Part shown: positions 33,041 through 44,585 of the stretch, piece after piece
Layout: every line of letters starts with the position of its first letter
How positions within the stretch are numbered: position 1 is the stretch's first letter
Assembly (NCBI RefSeq): GCF_032854445.1
Contig: NC_088307.1
Location: forward strand, 22,148,017-22,208,016
Origin: Liolophura sinensis
Lineage: Eukaryota > Mollusca > Polyplacophora > Chitonida > Chitonidae
DNA: 60,000 nt
Reading direction: 5' to 3'
Position numbers and translations under genes: made by a program
Notes under the pieces: model-generated
What the model saw: the letters and a program-made list of their open reading frames with translations, nothing else
What the model was told of the DNA's origin: nothing
Database searches by the model: none

Positions 33041-33616
33041 GATTTATTAATCGAGATACATTGACAGATATGGGCCCAGTCACAGACTTATTAGACAGGT
33101 AGCAATGTCACAAATACTCTCTCATAAATTTAACTCGCAAGGCAAGTTACATTGCCACGTATGGGCTTCCGGAAATGTACTTACTAGGCGGTTTAAATAC
33201 ACAAGTTCGCTTCCAGAAATTTGAAACAAGATTTTGGTGATGTTGTACTTGGTGGTAGAGTATGATGGCTGATGTTCCTAGTTACTTCTTCAGTGAGAGA
33301 CCACGCTGGGCTCAGCTGTGACGAGCTGTTCTGCATCTGGCAGATACTGTCCTAATGTAACCGGAATATTGTAACAGAAAGGCGTAATGGTCAAATGAAT
33401 TAACAACTATTAAACCTTCCCAATAAACCTCACTGCTTAGGCAGAGTTTGTAACCATAGATCATTTGTTGAAACCATTACGTTTTTCTCTCTACTTGCAA
33501 ATAATGTAATAAAAAGAACCCCTTCTCACCATCCGTGCAGCCTTGGTGACAGCAAAAGGTTGACAACAGTCGTGTAAGCATTCGGCCAGTCTAGCGTTCG
33601 TTGACGATCACTTCCA
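33041..33616. other. no recognised feature
   Basis: Apart from the minisatellite echo at 33138-33172 (gcaaggcaagttacattgccacgtatgggcttcc), nothing was recognised. Confidence 0.4.
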
Positions 33617-33725
33617 CGAATATGGTGTGGATATGTACGTCACACGTGGAAAAGTTCGTCAGTAATTCGCCAAAGGTCTGTAGTTTAAGTGAAATAGTCT
33701 TCAGAAGGGCGTTTAACACCAACCT
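33617..33725 (+). repeat. diverged SINE A relative
   Basis: 'tatggtgtggatatgtacgtcacacgtggaaaagttcgtcagtaattcgccaaaggtctgtagtttaag' shares its first part with intron 2 of GTF3C5 (2400-2475) and ends 'gaaatagtcttcagaagggcgtttaacaccaacc', like the SINE A 3' end. Confidence 0.5.
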
Positions 33726-33954
33726 ATAGCTCAACTAACCAATCATTTATACCAACAGCTGGCATACATGACTGAAAAAGGCCTGAGGAATAGGCTGTCA
33801 CCGCCTGAGACAATCTTTCTGACACAGACCATTGACAATTCCTGGATAACCTTCCCGACATAACAGAATGGCTATGCTGAGAGCACTTGATATCCCAATC
33901 TACTGAATCCAAAGACATATGCACCTCCTATAATAGAGAACAAATGCTTTACTC

Positions 33955-34199
33955 ATACTCTCAAAGATAATCTGTTAAATTTAACAGAAAGCCTGTTGTT
34001 TGAGTGATTCTATAATGTATTTTGTTATTGTGACATATTATTCTGTTAAATGTAGACATATTATTCTGTTAAATGTAACACATACAATATAATATCTGGG
34101 GTATAACGTATTATTTTGGTGTAATAATACAATACATTGTAGCATCACTCAGACAACACATTTTCTGTTAAAATCAATAGATTGCTTTCTGAGTGTATA
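33955..34199. mobile_element. foldback (MITE-like) element with about 75-bp terminal inverted repeats
   Basis: Left arm 33956-34030 and right arm 34124-34198 are imperfect reverse complements: 'tttaacagaaa', 'gttgt.tgagtgat.c' and 'ataatgtatt.tgttatt' pair with 'aat.acattgtagcatcactca.acaac' and 'tttctgttaaa'. A perfect 16-bp palindrome CTGTTAAATTTAACAG lies at 33971-33986. The centre has a doubled 24-bp 'acatattattctgttaaatgta'-type unit (34031-34078). No ORF; no target-site duplication was settled. Confidence 0.7.
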
Positions 34200-34653
34200 T
34201 GACTGAACCTAACAGAGGACAAAAGACACCTAATCGATCAATTTGACAATGTTTCATCAATATATAGATTTTGAATGATACTAAAACATTTGACACACGC
34301 TGTATGCATTTGAAAAGGAATATTTTGTTGAAAATATCATCACGTGTTTTGGGAAAGTTTCCACCTCAACCAATCTTTTTGTGAAATGTGTTACGGCAAT
34401 TGGAATTGAAACATGCTGTTACATAACACGTGGCCATTCTCAGCTACCAAGATTGTTTACATTTACAAATTTATGCGCATAATTTGTGTTTCTTTCTTTT
34501 GTTTGTGTTTGCAAGATTTGATGACATAAAACCTTACAAAAGCCGTTTTCATCGCACACAGTTTTGGTGCTGAGCAATACTCTAACGTGAGCAAGCTCAA
34601 AATGAGTATCTGGAGTACGTTTTAATAATTATTACGGTAAAAATAAATGTTTC

Positions 34654-34664
34654 GGGGATTCCCC
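34654..34664. promoter_or_regulatory. perfect NF-kappaB-type site GGGGATTCCCC
   Basis: It matches the kappaB consensus GGGRNWYYCC. It lies 255 bp upstream of the ATG at 34919, with an E-box CACGTGAC at 34676-34683. One chance match to the loose consensus in 60 kb is not surprising, so the value comes from the CpG-rich context downstream. Confidence 0.4.
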
Positions 34665-34889
34665 TCAAAAAGACACACGTGACTTGGAAGTCCCCCTTGG
34701 CCTTGTATCAGCTGATAACTCCACAGAATGCAACGGTGTGAACGTCTTGTGTTCACGGAAAGCAAGCTTTATGATAGCAAAAGATCTCGACTTACCACAA
34801 GCCAACAATATTTCGTGTTACCCTTTGACTTTCCCTGGAATATTTCTGCCAGTGAAACCAAGAATCTAAGATCGAATGATTTTTGCTGC

Positions 34890-34987
34890 CTTAAAACGGT
34901 AGCGACGAGCGATTCAAGATGGCCGCCAAAGGCTTAGTCCCTCGGCTGTGTTCAACAAAGATTTATTCGCAGACGTCGTTAGGATGA
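34890..34987 (+). promoter_or_regulatory. CpG-rich putative promoter/first exon with a presequence-like start
   Basis: CpG dinucleotides cluster here (acggtagcgacgagcgattc... ccgcc... cctcgg... ttcgcagacgtcg), unlike the CpG-poor surroundings. An ATG in a strong context, caagATGGCCGCC, opens at 34919 and reads MAAKGLVPRLCSTKIYSQTS before TGA at 34985-34987. Basic and hydroxylated residues without acids are typical of mitochondrial presequences, so this may be the first coding exon of a mitochondrial protein. The in-frame donor would have to be weak (gttagg at 34978). Better donors (gtgaag 35023, gtgagg 35041) lie past the stop, which would leave only a 22-residue peptide. caagatggccgcc also resembles a YY1 site. 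No downstream exon was found. Confidence 0.35.
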
Positions 34988-37325
34988 GGACATTTCGAGC
35001 TGAACCTTTTCTGGCGCCAAGGTGAAGGTTTGGAAAATTTGGTGAGGTGTAAATGCTAGAACATGAAATCAATAAATTTATGACATATGATCGATTGAAG
35101 CGCAGAAGACAAGGGTTTCAACATGAAGCGATGAATATGCGAGTGACATACTCTTCCTCTTATGATTAATTCATCTGATTCACCAGTTTCATAAATTTTA
35201 TACAAGTAGTATATCGACATGGTGTATTTTGTGTCGACAATGGAAGAAAATAACGTATAGGTCAGGTTTGTTTTGTTTCAATGGTCATTGTACCTCAAGA
35301 AGACAGAAAGCTACCATGGGTAAAGGTCAAGTCAGCAATGTCAGGATGACTTCTTGTGAGAGGTAAAGTTGTTTCTATTTTCCTGCGCAAGCGCTTAAAA
35401 CGTGAGTTAATTGAAGTGTAGGTTAAAATCCTGCACAAGTCACAAAGCCTTCGTTGGTTAATTCTTAAAAAATAATTAAAATTCATATTTTAAAGAGGCT
35501 GAAGTAAAAATTGCAATATAAATGAAATAAACCTTGATTTTAAATTACGAGAAAATTGTTGTACAGGAAGTTTTATTTCCAATGGTGTTATTTGTGGCCG
35601 AAATGAGTCCGAGTGAGTGGCGTGAGACGGTTGGGCAAGGGAGTCCATAGTTTTATGTCGTTCATGTTGCTGTTCATGAAATCTGATGAGTTTTAGTCGT
35701 GAACAGTTGCAAGTTTTCTTCTGTTAGGCTTTGTTAGCAGCCTAATGGAGGAATATGTCTTATAGACAGATGGCAAAGTCACCATTTCTTCAAAATATCA
35801 TAATAGCCAGATTTTTCGCCACTTCCAACATGACATGAGAACATTGTTAGAAGCTCACAAGACGTTATGATTTATTGGTGGAAAAACATATTGATAAAAT
35901 AATTGTGAAATCTCTATGGCGAAACATATAAAATATATGCGTTGTTGTTGAGCGCATGGTGACATATATATACTGACGGCCCTTCATCTCCAGGCTTTAA
36001 CATGTACTAACCTATTTAGATTGTATCCTTCAGTCGTAGAGATATCCATGGCCGTCGTTATGACAGAAAGGAGTCAGTATAAACACTGGATGCGTTGTTC
36101 CTCTGGATCCATGCAGCTGAAAAGGTAAACATGCCAAGCCACTCAACGAGCACCAGTAACGAACTCCCGGTCACGTTCAAACTCAGCCCATTGCCGGTTA
36201 ACTCGGACGTGTGAAATATTTCAACACCCAGCCCTCTGCGTAAGGATACATGGAAAAGGCGTGAAGTGACAGGCGACAGAGGTGATGTTTGTTATCAGCG
36301 CCTATTGTGACGACAAATGCCGAGAAGTTTGTATATACGAAGCATAAACACTAGAGTTGATCCTTGCATATTGCATGAATGGATGTTGGTTTTCGCAGTA
36401 ACCCTACGCATGGGTTTATCATCAGGCATCCAAGGTTTTCTATCCTTGCATGAGCTTGGTAGAGTGCAAACGGGTTGGAATAAAAAAGATGGCTTATGGC
36501 TTACAAGAGATGCAAAGGATGGTATGAGCACTGGCAAATTATGTCAAAAAGCTTTTCGTTACCGTTAGCAAACAGCCAGTGCATAATGCCTGTGTACAGC
36601 TTTTAGAGATGCAGTGCATGTCTAAACATGCGTGGATAGTGAGATGGGTACGGCTTTTGCCTATCCGTAGGTGGTGGCTTTTGCTTCATCTCACAAGGTT
36701 GGTGTCTGAGCCAAATGCTCTGCCTTCATGGGTGGAGATGGTGTAGAGCCTTAAGTCACTAATGCGGCTCATTTATGGCTTTCTATCAGGTATTCATTCC
36801 TTAGCGGCTGCGTATAACCACTATAGTCAAGTCACGTCTAGCGATTTGGTGTCAAAACATTAGCGTATACTTCAAATACATCTCTCGCCCTAGACTGTCA
36901 CGTGCGGTGGAGGGTGGAGGAGTCCTCAGATAAACTCTGACCCCACGACTGGATAACTGTAGTGATCTTGCTACGGACCAACGTCAGCGAGGACAAATGA
37001 AACTGTTCCACGCTGCGCGCAAATATGAGCTGTCAATACTAAGCCTTTGGGTATTTGGCCCGTCAGGTATAGCAATGTCTGTAGTTTCCAAGAGACAATC
37101 ACTGAACCAATCTCCATCAATACAAATGGTCTATACAGAAACGCTATAGATCAATCCTTAAACTGCTTTCAACGCTATTGCGATAACTGACGATTTAGTT
37201 TCGCGTGATGAAAATGTGTATATCTGTTAGTATGATCAGAGGCTTAGATAGAATTTATAGACTATCTCAATAACATGTTCAGTGAATATTTTTTTCTGCA
37301 CAAGAACACAACCATTACAAGCAAG
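34988..37325. other. no recognised feature
   Basis: 2.3 kb with no repeat family found and only short frames (for example 36317-36568 and its antisense) without a domain or splice context. Confidence 0.4.
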
Positions 37326-37460
37326 CATTTGTTTAATACCTTTTATAATATGCACATTTTTAGTCGCTTATTCAAAATTCATCTAAATTGTGTTTCTTAT
37401 TCATAGTTAATTACTAGTTCGGTATGACCCCCATATTATATATAAGGTATTAAACAAATG
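37326..37460. mobile_element. 135-bp foldback (MITE-like) element
   Basis: Perfect 17-bp inverted repeats CATTTGTTTAATACCTT (37326-37342) and AAGGTATTAAACAAATG (37444-37460) extend inwards with TATAATATG/CATATTATA pairing. No ORF and no clear target-site duplication. Confidence 0.65.
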
Positions 37461-37922
37461 TATCATAGGCTTTCATGTCTTTCAACAACCACAATCATGT
37501 CGATGGTAACATTCTGCGGCCCACATGAAAAGCCCACAGGCCTCTCGTTAGTGTCATCAGATGCATTCCTGTGAGAGGTTAGTGTTAGCTCGTCCAGTAT
37601 CCCCTAGGGCTAAACCCAGTGTCCCCGTCACACCCTCACGGTGTATTGTTCACCGGGACATGTGTAGCCTATGTGTTGTCTAACTTGTTTCCAGTTTGTG
37701 AGCAGGTATATACAGGATGCCACAGAAGTCGTGCACCATCCTGATTTTCATTTTTTTCTGTGTTTCAGATTTAATACTGATTTTAAATTGATAAGTGATA
37801 TTAATACTCATCGTTTGCGTTGCATTTTATCCACTTCATTGGCTATATCGGCTACATCGGTTTCATCACTGCTTACTATGTAATCAGACATCTCTTACAT
37901 TAACAACATGTAGCATCGACAA
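37461..37922. other. no recognised feature
   Basis: Nothing was recognised between the foldback and the family C SINE. Confidence 0.4.
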
Positions 37923-37934
37923 ATTCATCGACAA

Positions 37935-38009
37935 TTTTCACCTTGCTCTCGCCACGATATGGATGAAATATTGCCGATGTGGCGTTAAACCATAATCATT
38001 CATTCATTC
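37935..38009 (+). mobile_element. SINE family C, 5'-truncated, with 12-bp target-site duplication
   Basis: 'cttgctctcgccacgatatggatgaaatattgccgatgtggcgttaaaccataatc' plus an ATTC-repeat tail. ATTCATCGACAA flanks it at 37923-37934 and 38010-38021. The 'ATATTGCCGATGTGGCGTTAAACC' 3' end is a common one in marine invertebrate genomes (from memory). Confidence 0.85.
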
Positions 38010-38104
38010 ATTCATCGACAAAGTTAACATTTAACGTGTTGTTCAAAACTCAGTGCTCGAAAACTGCATCGCAGAAGGTTTTGGTCCCTGCTGCAAGATC
38101 TCCT

Positions 38105-38175
38105 AATCGATACTGACAACGCCCCTTTCCTGCAACAAGCAGGCTCCTGCAACAGACAGGCTCCTGCAACAGACA
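38105..38175 (+). repeat. 19-bp repeat, three copies
   Basis: Units of 'ctcctgcaacagacagg' (first unit 'tttcctgcaacaagcagg'). Confidence 0.8.
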
Positions 38176-38959
38176 GGCGCCAACCAGCTGATTGTCATGT
38201 CGGTGTGTTTTTCTCCTGAGTCATGATATGAGTGGTACCATATTTGCACAATTGTCCATACTCGTCCATTCCTGATAGATCTTCACGTATCATCTTCAGT
38301 TATTATTGTTTATCCTGACTTAAACGCAACCCTATTTTATTGTTGTGCTTCTCACTCACACAAATTCTTGTTTACATGTTGACAAGCATTCGTATCATAA
38401 ATGCACTGGGTTACAAATGAGAGCATCATTTTCAATGCCCCCCCCCCCTCCCCACTCCTTCCCCAGCCACCCTATTATAAAAAGAAAACATACCCTGTTA
38501 CCCGTGAAACGAGTTTGACATTATAAGCTCTGATAACTATAGTGAAAGGAGTAAGACGGGTTGTATTGACGTGGGCAAGTGTAACAAAAGCAAAGGCTCA
38601 CCTGTGTGCATTATCCTAATACCTGTACCCTAATTGTTCCCACCTGAACAATATCTAGCCTGTAATTATCAGCCATTACGGCCTAACGTTTGGCCGCCCA
38701 CCTGTATACCTAACATGGACAGTTCAAAAAGCGCAACTGATATGTAGGTTAATTGGCTACTGGGTTGTGAATTATATGTAATATGTAGATGGCGACATAA
38801 AACAGGTGTACAGCTTGTGTTAACATTTCCCACAACTGTCAATGTGCATATGTATTAATCAACATGACGAAGAGAAGGTTAAAAAAATGACTTGAACATT
38901 ATGGAAATGCACCGTATTACAGTGCTGCACTGTTACTCATGTATGTGATGTAACAAACT
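38176..38959. other. no recognised feature
   Basis: Contains a 14-base C-rich tract at about 38440-38452. No gene was recognised. Confidence 0.45.
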
Positions 38960-38961
38960 GC

Positions 38962-39075
38962 TCCTGTGAAATAGCCGTAACGTTAAAAAGTTTCTGATTA
39001 AACAGTGATACATTCTCCTGTGAAATAGCCGAAACATTAAAAAGTTTCTGAGATCAGATTAAACATGGATACATT
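38962..39075 (+). repeat. direct duplication of about 55 bp
   Basis: 'ctcctgtgaaatagccgtaacgttaaaaagtttctgattaaacagtgatacatt' is followed at once by 'ctcctgtgaaatagccgaaacattaaaaagtttctgagatcagattaaacatggatacatt'. Confidence 0.85.
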
Positions 39076-39185
39076 CAACATGATACGATGCGAAAAAATG
39101 CGGTTTGACATTCCTTTGATAAATGTCATGCCCGAGAAGCAGTCATATTGTCATCTGATGTTCATATCATATGTGTCACAAGATT

Positions 39186-39760
39186 TCATGTCTAGGCAAT
39201 ATCTAACGTCTTGATAGCGACGTTACATTTGGTGCCCAGATAATGTGATCAGATTCGATGTCTTTGTAATGTGGCCAGATGTGATGTCCAGGTAATGTGA
39301 CCAGATGTGATGTCCAGGTAATGCCACCAGATGTGATGTCCAGGTAATGTGACCAGATATGACATCTTGTCACTGTGACCATATGTAGTTGTACAGACAA
39401 TGTGAGGACATTTGATGTCCTGATAATGTGACCAGATGTTACGTCGAGATCGTGTCACCATATACTATTGCCCAGGCAATGTGACAACACTTGGTCTCTA
39501 GGCAATCGGGACAGTTTTGAAATCTTGATAATGTCACCAAACGTGGTCTTCAGTTAGTGTGACTAGATATGAAGTTCAGGTCATTTAACCAATTATAATG
39601 CTATAGTGTGTGGTGTCCGGATAATGTGATCACACTGGTAGTTACCAGGTGTCACCTGAAAATAGGGCCAAAATAGTGACAACATAGGTGGTGCCCAATT
39701 ACTGCGATCAGATTTATACCCACGTAATGTGACCAGGTGTAGAATTAACATGCTCTCCAG
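39186..39760 (+). repeat. 26-bp minisatellite, degenerate
   Basis: Units of the type 'atgtgaccagatgtgatgtccaggta', cleanest at 39268-39350, then increasingly diverged to 39760. The minus-strand 'HHIWSHYLDITSGG'-type frames are repeat products. Confidence 0.88.
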
Positions 39761-41919
39761 CACTATCCACAGTTTAATTGAGTATGGAAATAGCCGTCGC
39801 GAACAAGCATTTTACTGGGCATTAAGGTTTAATAAAAATAGCTAATTCATTCACATCTAAATGGTAATATTAGATAACCTATTAAAGATAACTGTCATCA
39901 GAAGTTAAATGGTGATAGGCTTTGCTTCCGGCTTATCCGATATACAGATTAACATGTACTTGTTATTGGTCGGCGATGAAACCACAAAACAGACAACAAT
40001 TGTCACAAAATTCACACTATTTTCACGTCTTAAAGTTTTCCAAATTTTCCATTTTTTTCTGTTTTTGTTTTTTTTCTTTCTTCTTTTTTTTTCTCTTTTA
40101 TAGTGGTGGAAGATAAAAGGTGCTTGCATGTGGATTTGAACTCGGATCCGCTGTTAATACCATTAGTAATGCCATCCAAAGCGTATTTGTACTAGACATT
40201 CAGGCACAAATGTGTAATTACAAACATCCTTTTCTTGTACTGTAACAGCGTACATTAGATTTGAGATAAAAAAGTGTCAAATTTCTTAGCGAGATCAGAG
40301 TGGATATAGTCTTACATTATGGAGTTATGTCAGTGCGGGGCAGGATGTCAAACTAGCTGCAAGGCAAGCCCCGAGTTAGCACATCATATAGCCTCTTATT
40401 CGGCCATCTTGGGTTTCGTAGTATTTCAACAACCCTTAAACCCTGTTAACAAAAATCCGGTTCTGGATATAGTACACTTTTCGCCCCGCTGTCTAAATTT
40501 ATTTGCATGACAGTGTCAATTTCTTATCAAATTCATAATTAATGAGCCCTCGTGTAAACACGTATTTATATCTGCTCATAGGAGATTTGCTTGTGTCGGA
40601 CCAGCCAGAACTAATTACTCAGCGAGTTTTTGGTCCAGGCTCCATACTCCTGTCAAGTAAAATATCTCACCGACAACATGGGAGTGCTCGAAAAAGGTAC
40701 AGAACAAAAAGAACATGAAGGTCTCCGAAAACACAAGCGGTAGCGTGTGATAATGACGACACTATGAGCAGAATGAACATAGTAGAAATTCAAGGCCGGT
40801 GAATGGAGTTTTGTCTCTTTTGATAAATTCTTGCGGTTTATTTGTCTGTGACCTACATAGGCGGTTTTCAGGTATATCAGGTTCGCCCAGTCTGGCTAGC
40901 CTGTGATTGAGATAGCTTTATTTGTGGACGGATTAGTCTACAAACCATAAAACAAGCGTATATATGACGTTATTATCCGACAGGGCAAAAACATGTTTCT
41001 CGATTGCTGTCGCCATTTCTGGAAATTTGCGAGAGGACTACTTTCTCTCTCTGGTATACAGCTCTTCTTAATTCAATGTGTCAAAAGTGAAAAAGCACAG
41101 TCCGCTAATATATTCGCTTATGCATATATTTATATCGTTGAACACGCCCATTACCAGTTTTAAGAGAGTCTGTGGCTACCAGGGGCTTGTGTGTAAACTT
41201 AGTATAGCATTCAGGTCACAAATTATTAAAAATGCATAATAAACTCAGAGATGTCACGCTGAGAAAAATGTACGCCTTCACGCAGGTCTCACCCCTTCCA
41301 TGTTGTATACAGACCAATTAGAATAATTTGAAAGAGAAAAATTGCCTGAATAGCATTCACTATAATCAAATCTTTATACACTGGATAAAATGACGTTTGT
41401 CTGGGCCGTCAGAACCTTGTCAAGGTACACCATGGTGAAATTCTGTTCAAGTGACAGGTAAATCAATGTCATGGTGCGTGTGTTGTAAATATGATTGACA
41501 GGTATATGCTGGCCCAACATTTTGGGTGGGACTATGGAATTGGTGGGGACTTTGTGTAATTGAACGCGACTGGTCGATTTCGGCGATTCGTCGATTTGAA
41601 TGATGTTAAATCTTTTGTCGCTTTTGTGTATGCATTGATGGCAACTTTGTAGTCGATTTTAGTCTGTTTTGTTTGATATTATCAAGCAGTTTGAACGACT
41701 AGCAATAAACAAATTGTCAACAGGGTATAAGATCAACTTGGCATGTAGGAAGGTTTGCATGCAAGGACACTGGAATCTTGTCCCGTTTCTTCACCGTTAT
41801 ACCTTGGATGTAGTCGAACTCTCGACCTCGCTGGTGAATGATAATCTGTTGTCAGCAACATGAAACATATCCCACAAAGCCGGTTACATGCTTACGGTGA
41901 TATACTAAATACCAATCTT
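39761..41919. other. no recognised feature
   Basis: 2.1 kb, AT-rich, with a long T-rich tract at 40037-40100 that creates spurious frames. No repeat family or coding exon was recognised. Confidence 0.45.
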
Positions 41920-41929
41920 AACACCTAAA

Positions 41930-42119
41930 GGATTTATTTATTTGATTTGTGGTTTACGCGGTACTGTGGTACTCAAGAATATTTCACTTATACGACGGCG
42001 GCCAGCATTATGCTGGGAGGAAACCGGGCAGAGCCCTGAGAAAACTCTCGACCATCCGCAGGTAGCTGACAGACCTTACCGTTTACGGCCGGAGAGAATG
42101 TAAGCATGAGATGGACTTG
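41930..42119 (-). mobile_element. SINE family A, 5'-truncated, with 10-bp target-site duplication
   Basis: AACACCTAAA at 41920-41929 and 42120-42129. The body is intact to 'agcatgagatggacttga', where the truncation falls. A short 'gtactgtg' duplication sits in the 3' motif. Confidence 0.9.
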
Positions 42120-42188
42120 AACACCTAAAAGAGATTAATCATTTAACTTAAATTAACTTAATTAATCACAAAAACTTAAATAAGCGTA

Positions 42189-42263
42189 TAATGCTGGTCC
42201 CAGTCGTATAAGTGAAATGTTCTTGAGTATGGCGTAAAACACCAATCAAATAAATAAATCAAT
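42189..42263 (+). mobile_element. very short 5'-truncated SINE family A with 11-bp target-site duplication
   Basis: AAATAAGCGTA at 42178-42188 and 42264-42274. Only the last 75 bp are present, from 'atgctggtcccagtcgtataagtgaaatgttcttgagtatggcg' to the tail. Confidence 0.88.
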
Positions 42264-42504
42264 AAATAAGCGTAAATTGTAAAAAAATGCTTTAAAAATG
42301 TAACTCAGACCATAACCATTTTTTGCATACGTAACCTTTCTAGACAAATCACCAAACTAGTTATTCGAGCTACAAACCGCAGCGGTGAGAGGTCATGACT
42401 TTTGGCAGCGAGTTTTTACTCTTCTTTGAAAGACTGAGTGAAAAATAGTTTTAAATGCCTCAGCCTAACATGGTTTATTCCTGCTAGGCCACATATTGCA
42501 GGGA

Positions 42505-42847
42505 TTAAGTCAGTAGGGGGCAGCAATTGTCGATTTCAGCACCACATGGTGGAAAGAATGCTCTTGGAGTCCCTGGGCCGTTTTGGACAGTGAATCCCTT
42601 AATCTCCCCAGTCTTGTCAAGGCACTGGCATGAAATACGTGTGGTAGTAGAGACCTCGTTGACCCAGCGCAAAACCTGTCCTCGTTTCGTCATTGCCCAA
42701 AAATGCGCTTTTACATATCCGAGCACAAACAAGCCGATATGCCCATTGTATCTCGTTCTTGCTCATGCCTTCACAATTGTCACATGGGACGACAGGGTGC
42801 CCATACCTGTTCCCCGGCACCCCCCGGGATCTGGTCTTGACGCTCAT
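42505..42847 (-). other. coding-like GC-richer patch, possible exon or frameshifted gene fragment
   Basis: Two minus-strand frames look protein-like. One (42617-42847) has VPCDNCEGMSKNEIQWAYR and ends GLYYHTYFMPVP. The other (42505-42732) has ISCQCLDKTGEIKGF and ends EIDNCCPLLT. Both have paired cysteines and mixed, coding-like codons, and they overlap in different frames, as in a frameshifted pseudogene. The plus strand is open too (110 codons), so part of the openness may just be base composition. The family is not recognised. Confidence 0.3.
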
Positions 42848-43237
42848 TTTAGAACGTGAATAGAGTTCTTGAAAAAATATTATACGCTGTGAACAGTGAC
42901 TCAGGGCCCGGTATCACACCGTGTGGCATGTTCTTGAGAGGAGATAACATTACCGTAAATCCTCTAAGGTAGATGACTCTGTACTTAAAAAGTTATGCAT
43001 ACATGTACATAAATCTGATTCAACCATGACAGCCGTAGGTAAAAGTGGATTATTCCTGAACTTGCATGGCGTAAAAATAAGAATGAATGTGAAACAATAT
43101 CAACACACAAAGACTTCCGAAGAAGAAACCAGTACATATTTATTTTCATATTTTTGCTATTATCTTTTAAACCACTCTTAAAGCTATTTCCCCAAAACGA
43201 AAATTAATTGTTCTTACATTCACAAATGGAATAAATA

Positions 43238-43292
43238 ATTATGGCTTAACGCCACATCGGCAATAATTTAGCCATCAGATCGTAGCAAGATT
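43238..43292 (-). mobile_element. SINE family C 3' fragment
   Basis: 'ttatggcttaacgccacatcggcaataatttagccatcagatcgtagcaag' is the reverse complement of the family C end at 37935-38009. Confidence 0.75.
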
Positions 43293-43588
43293 TACCAATA
43301 AAGGAACCCGTTTAATCAAGCTGAAATCATTACTAGTCCCATAATGGTAGAGAAACCTCCTGATGAAGTTCAAGACTTTTGTCACTTATACTATTCATGG
43401 AGGAGTGGAGGAATATGGAGTGCCTGGCATCGTGGACCGAAAGAAGATGCAGTGATTTAAGAAAGTGACAAGCCATTGTGGTCCAGATCTGGCATCTTTA
43501 AATCTCTCAACTAATGCACCTCTCCACCACGTTCATTGTATCGACCTATATGTTACATATCGGGCCGCATAGGCAACGTATCTGAATC

Positions 43589-43591
<3 letters not shown>

Positions 43592-43654
<63 letters not shown>
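43592..43654 (+). repeat. (GT)n microsatellite
   Basis: About 31 uninterrupted GT units. It yields poly(TH) frames on the minus strand. Confidence 0.97.
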
Positions 43655-43657
<3 letters not shown>

Positions 43658-43659
43658 AT

Positions 43660-43785
43660 TGCTGGAGCAGAAGCCAGTATGAGATGGACTTGAACAAATT
43701 GTCGCAGCGACGGCATTGTTGAGAGGCTCCTGGGGCATTGAGACGTGCTGGCACACTAAACACCTCGCCCACTGAGTCCCCAGCT
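43660..43785 (-). mobile_element. SINE family A head fragment
   Basis: 'gctggagcagaagccagtatgagatggacttgaac...gcagcgacggcattgttgagaggctcctggggcattgagacgtgctggcacactaaacacctcgcccactgagtcccc'. The 3' half is absent and the GT microsatellite sits at the break. Confidence 0.8.
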
Positions 43786-44406
43786 AAAGATTGTAAAGAC
43801 TTGCTGCTGGAGGCCGGAGATTATTAGAATATCTCAGACTCGGGGACGCTTGGCCGCCTGTGAAAGTATAAATTGTGCCCCTGGGACCTAGTTAGTTACC
43901 CACACTGTAGTAACCAACCTCACATTATCTGTAACTGTCAGTGTAAACTTTCAGGTGTATACCACACTCTGATGTATTTAACGCTCTCGTCCCGTAAAAC
44001 TCGTTTCGTCATTCTATGTGAGATAGCGGTCCCCAGTTGCCCATATATGGCAAAACCCTCCTCCAGGCGTTTTTAGATTCAGTTTTAATTGAAGAGGTGT
44101 ATAGGGATTATACTATGTGTAACATAAGCCCTTTCACATTGCACTATTCATATAGAACACCTGTAGCTGTATAGTGCTGAGATAAGACATGGATTATAGG
44201 CCTGTGTTGTAACACAGCATTTATCTACTAGAGGTTCTGGTGAGAATAGCGACGAATGAATTCGGAGTACCCTTACACTGTTAGAGAGGTATACATAAGA
44301 CAAGAAGGTTCCAAAAAGAACCGTTAGGACAGAAAAACAACAGATAACAACGATATAAAGTTGTGTAGATATATCTTCTTTATCGTTAAATCTTCGATGC
44401 AGTGCA
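43786..44406. other. no recognised feature
   Basis: No gene or repeat was recognised. Confidence 0.45.
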
Positions 44407-44585
44407 TTTTTTTTACCTGATTCTGTTTAAACAATGATTGGTGTTATGGTACTATTTAAACATTTACATGAACAATTAGAATAAAACAAGTGAGGTAAAC
44501 TGAGAAGAGACCGTATTTTACCGGTTACGTGTGACCATTTGCCAACTATCACACTGTCGTCGCTTCTCTGGTTTTACTCTCTATG
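44407..44585 (-). repeat. interspersed repeat D, near-complete minus-strand copy
   Basis: Poly-T, 'acctgattctg', 'gtactatttaaacatttacatgaacaattagaataaaacaagtgaggtaaactga', 'accggttacgtgtgaccatttgccaactatcacactgtcgtcgcttctctggttttactctctatgg'. Confidence 0.8.
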
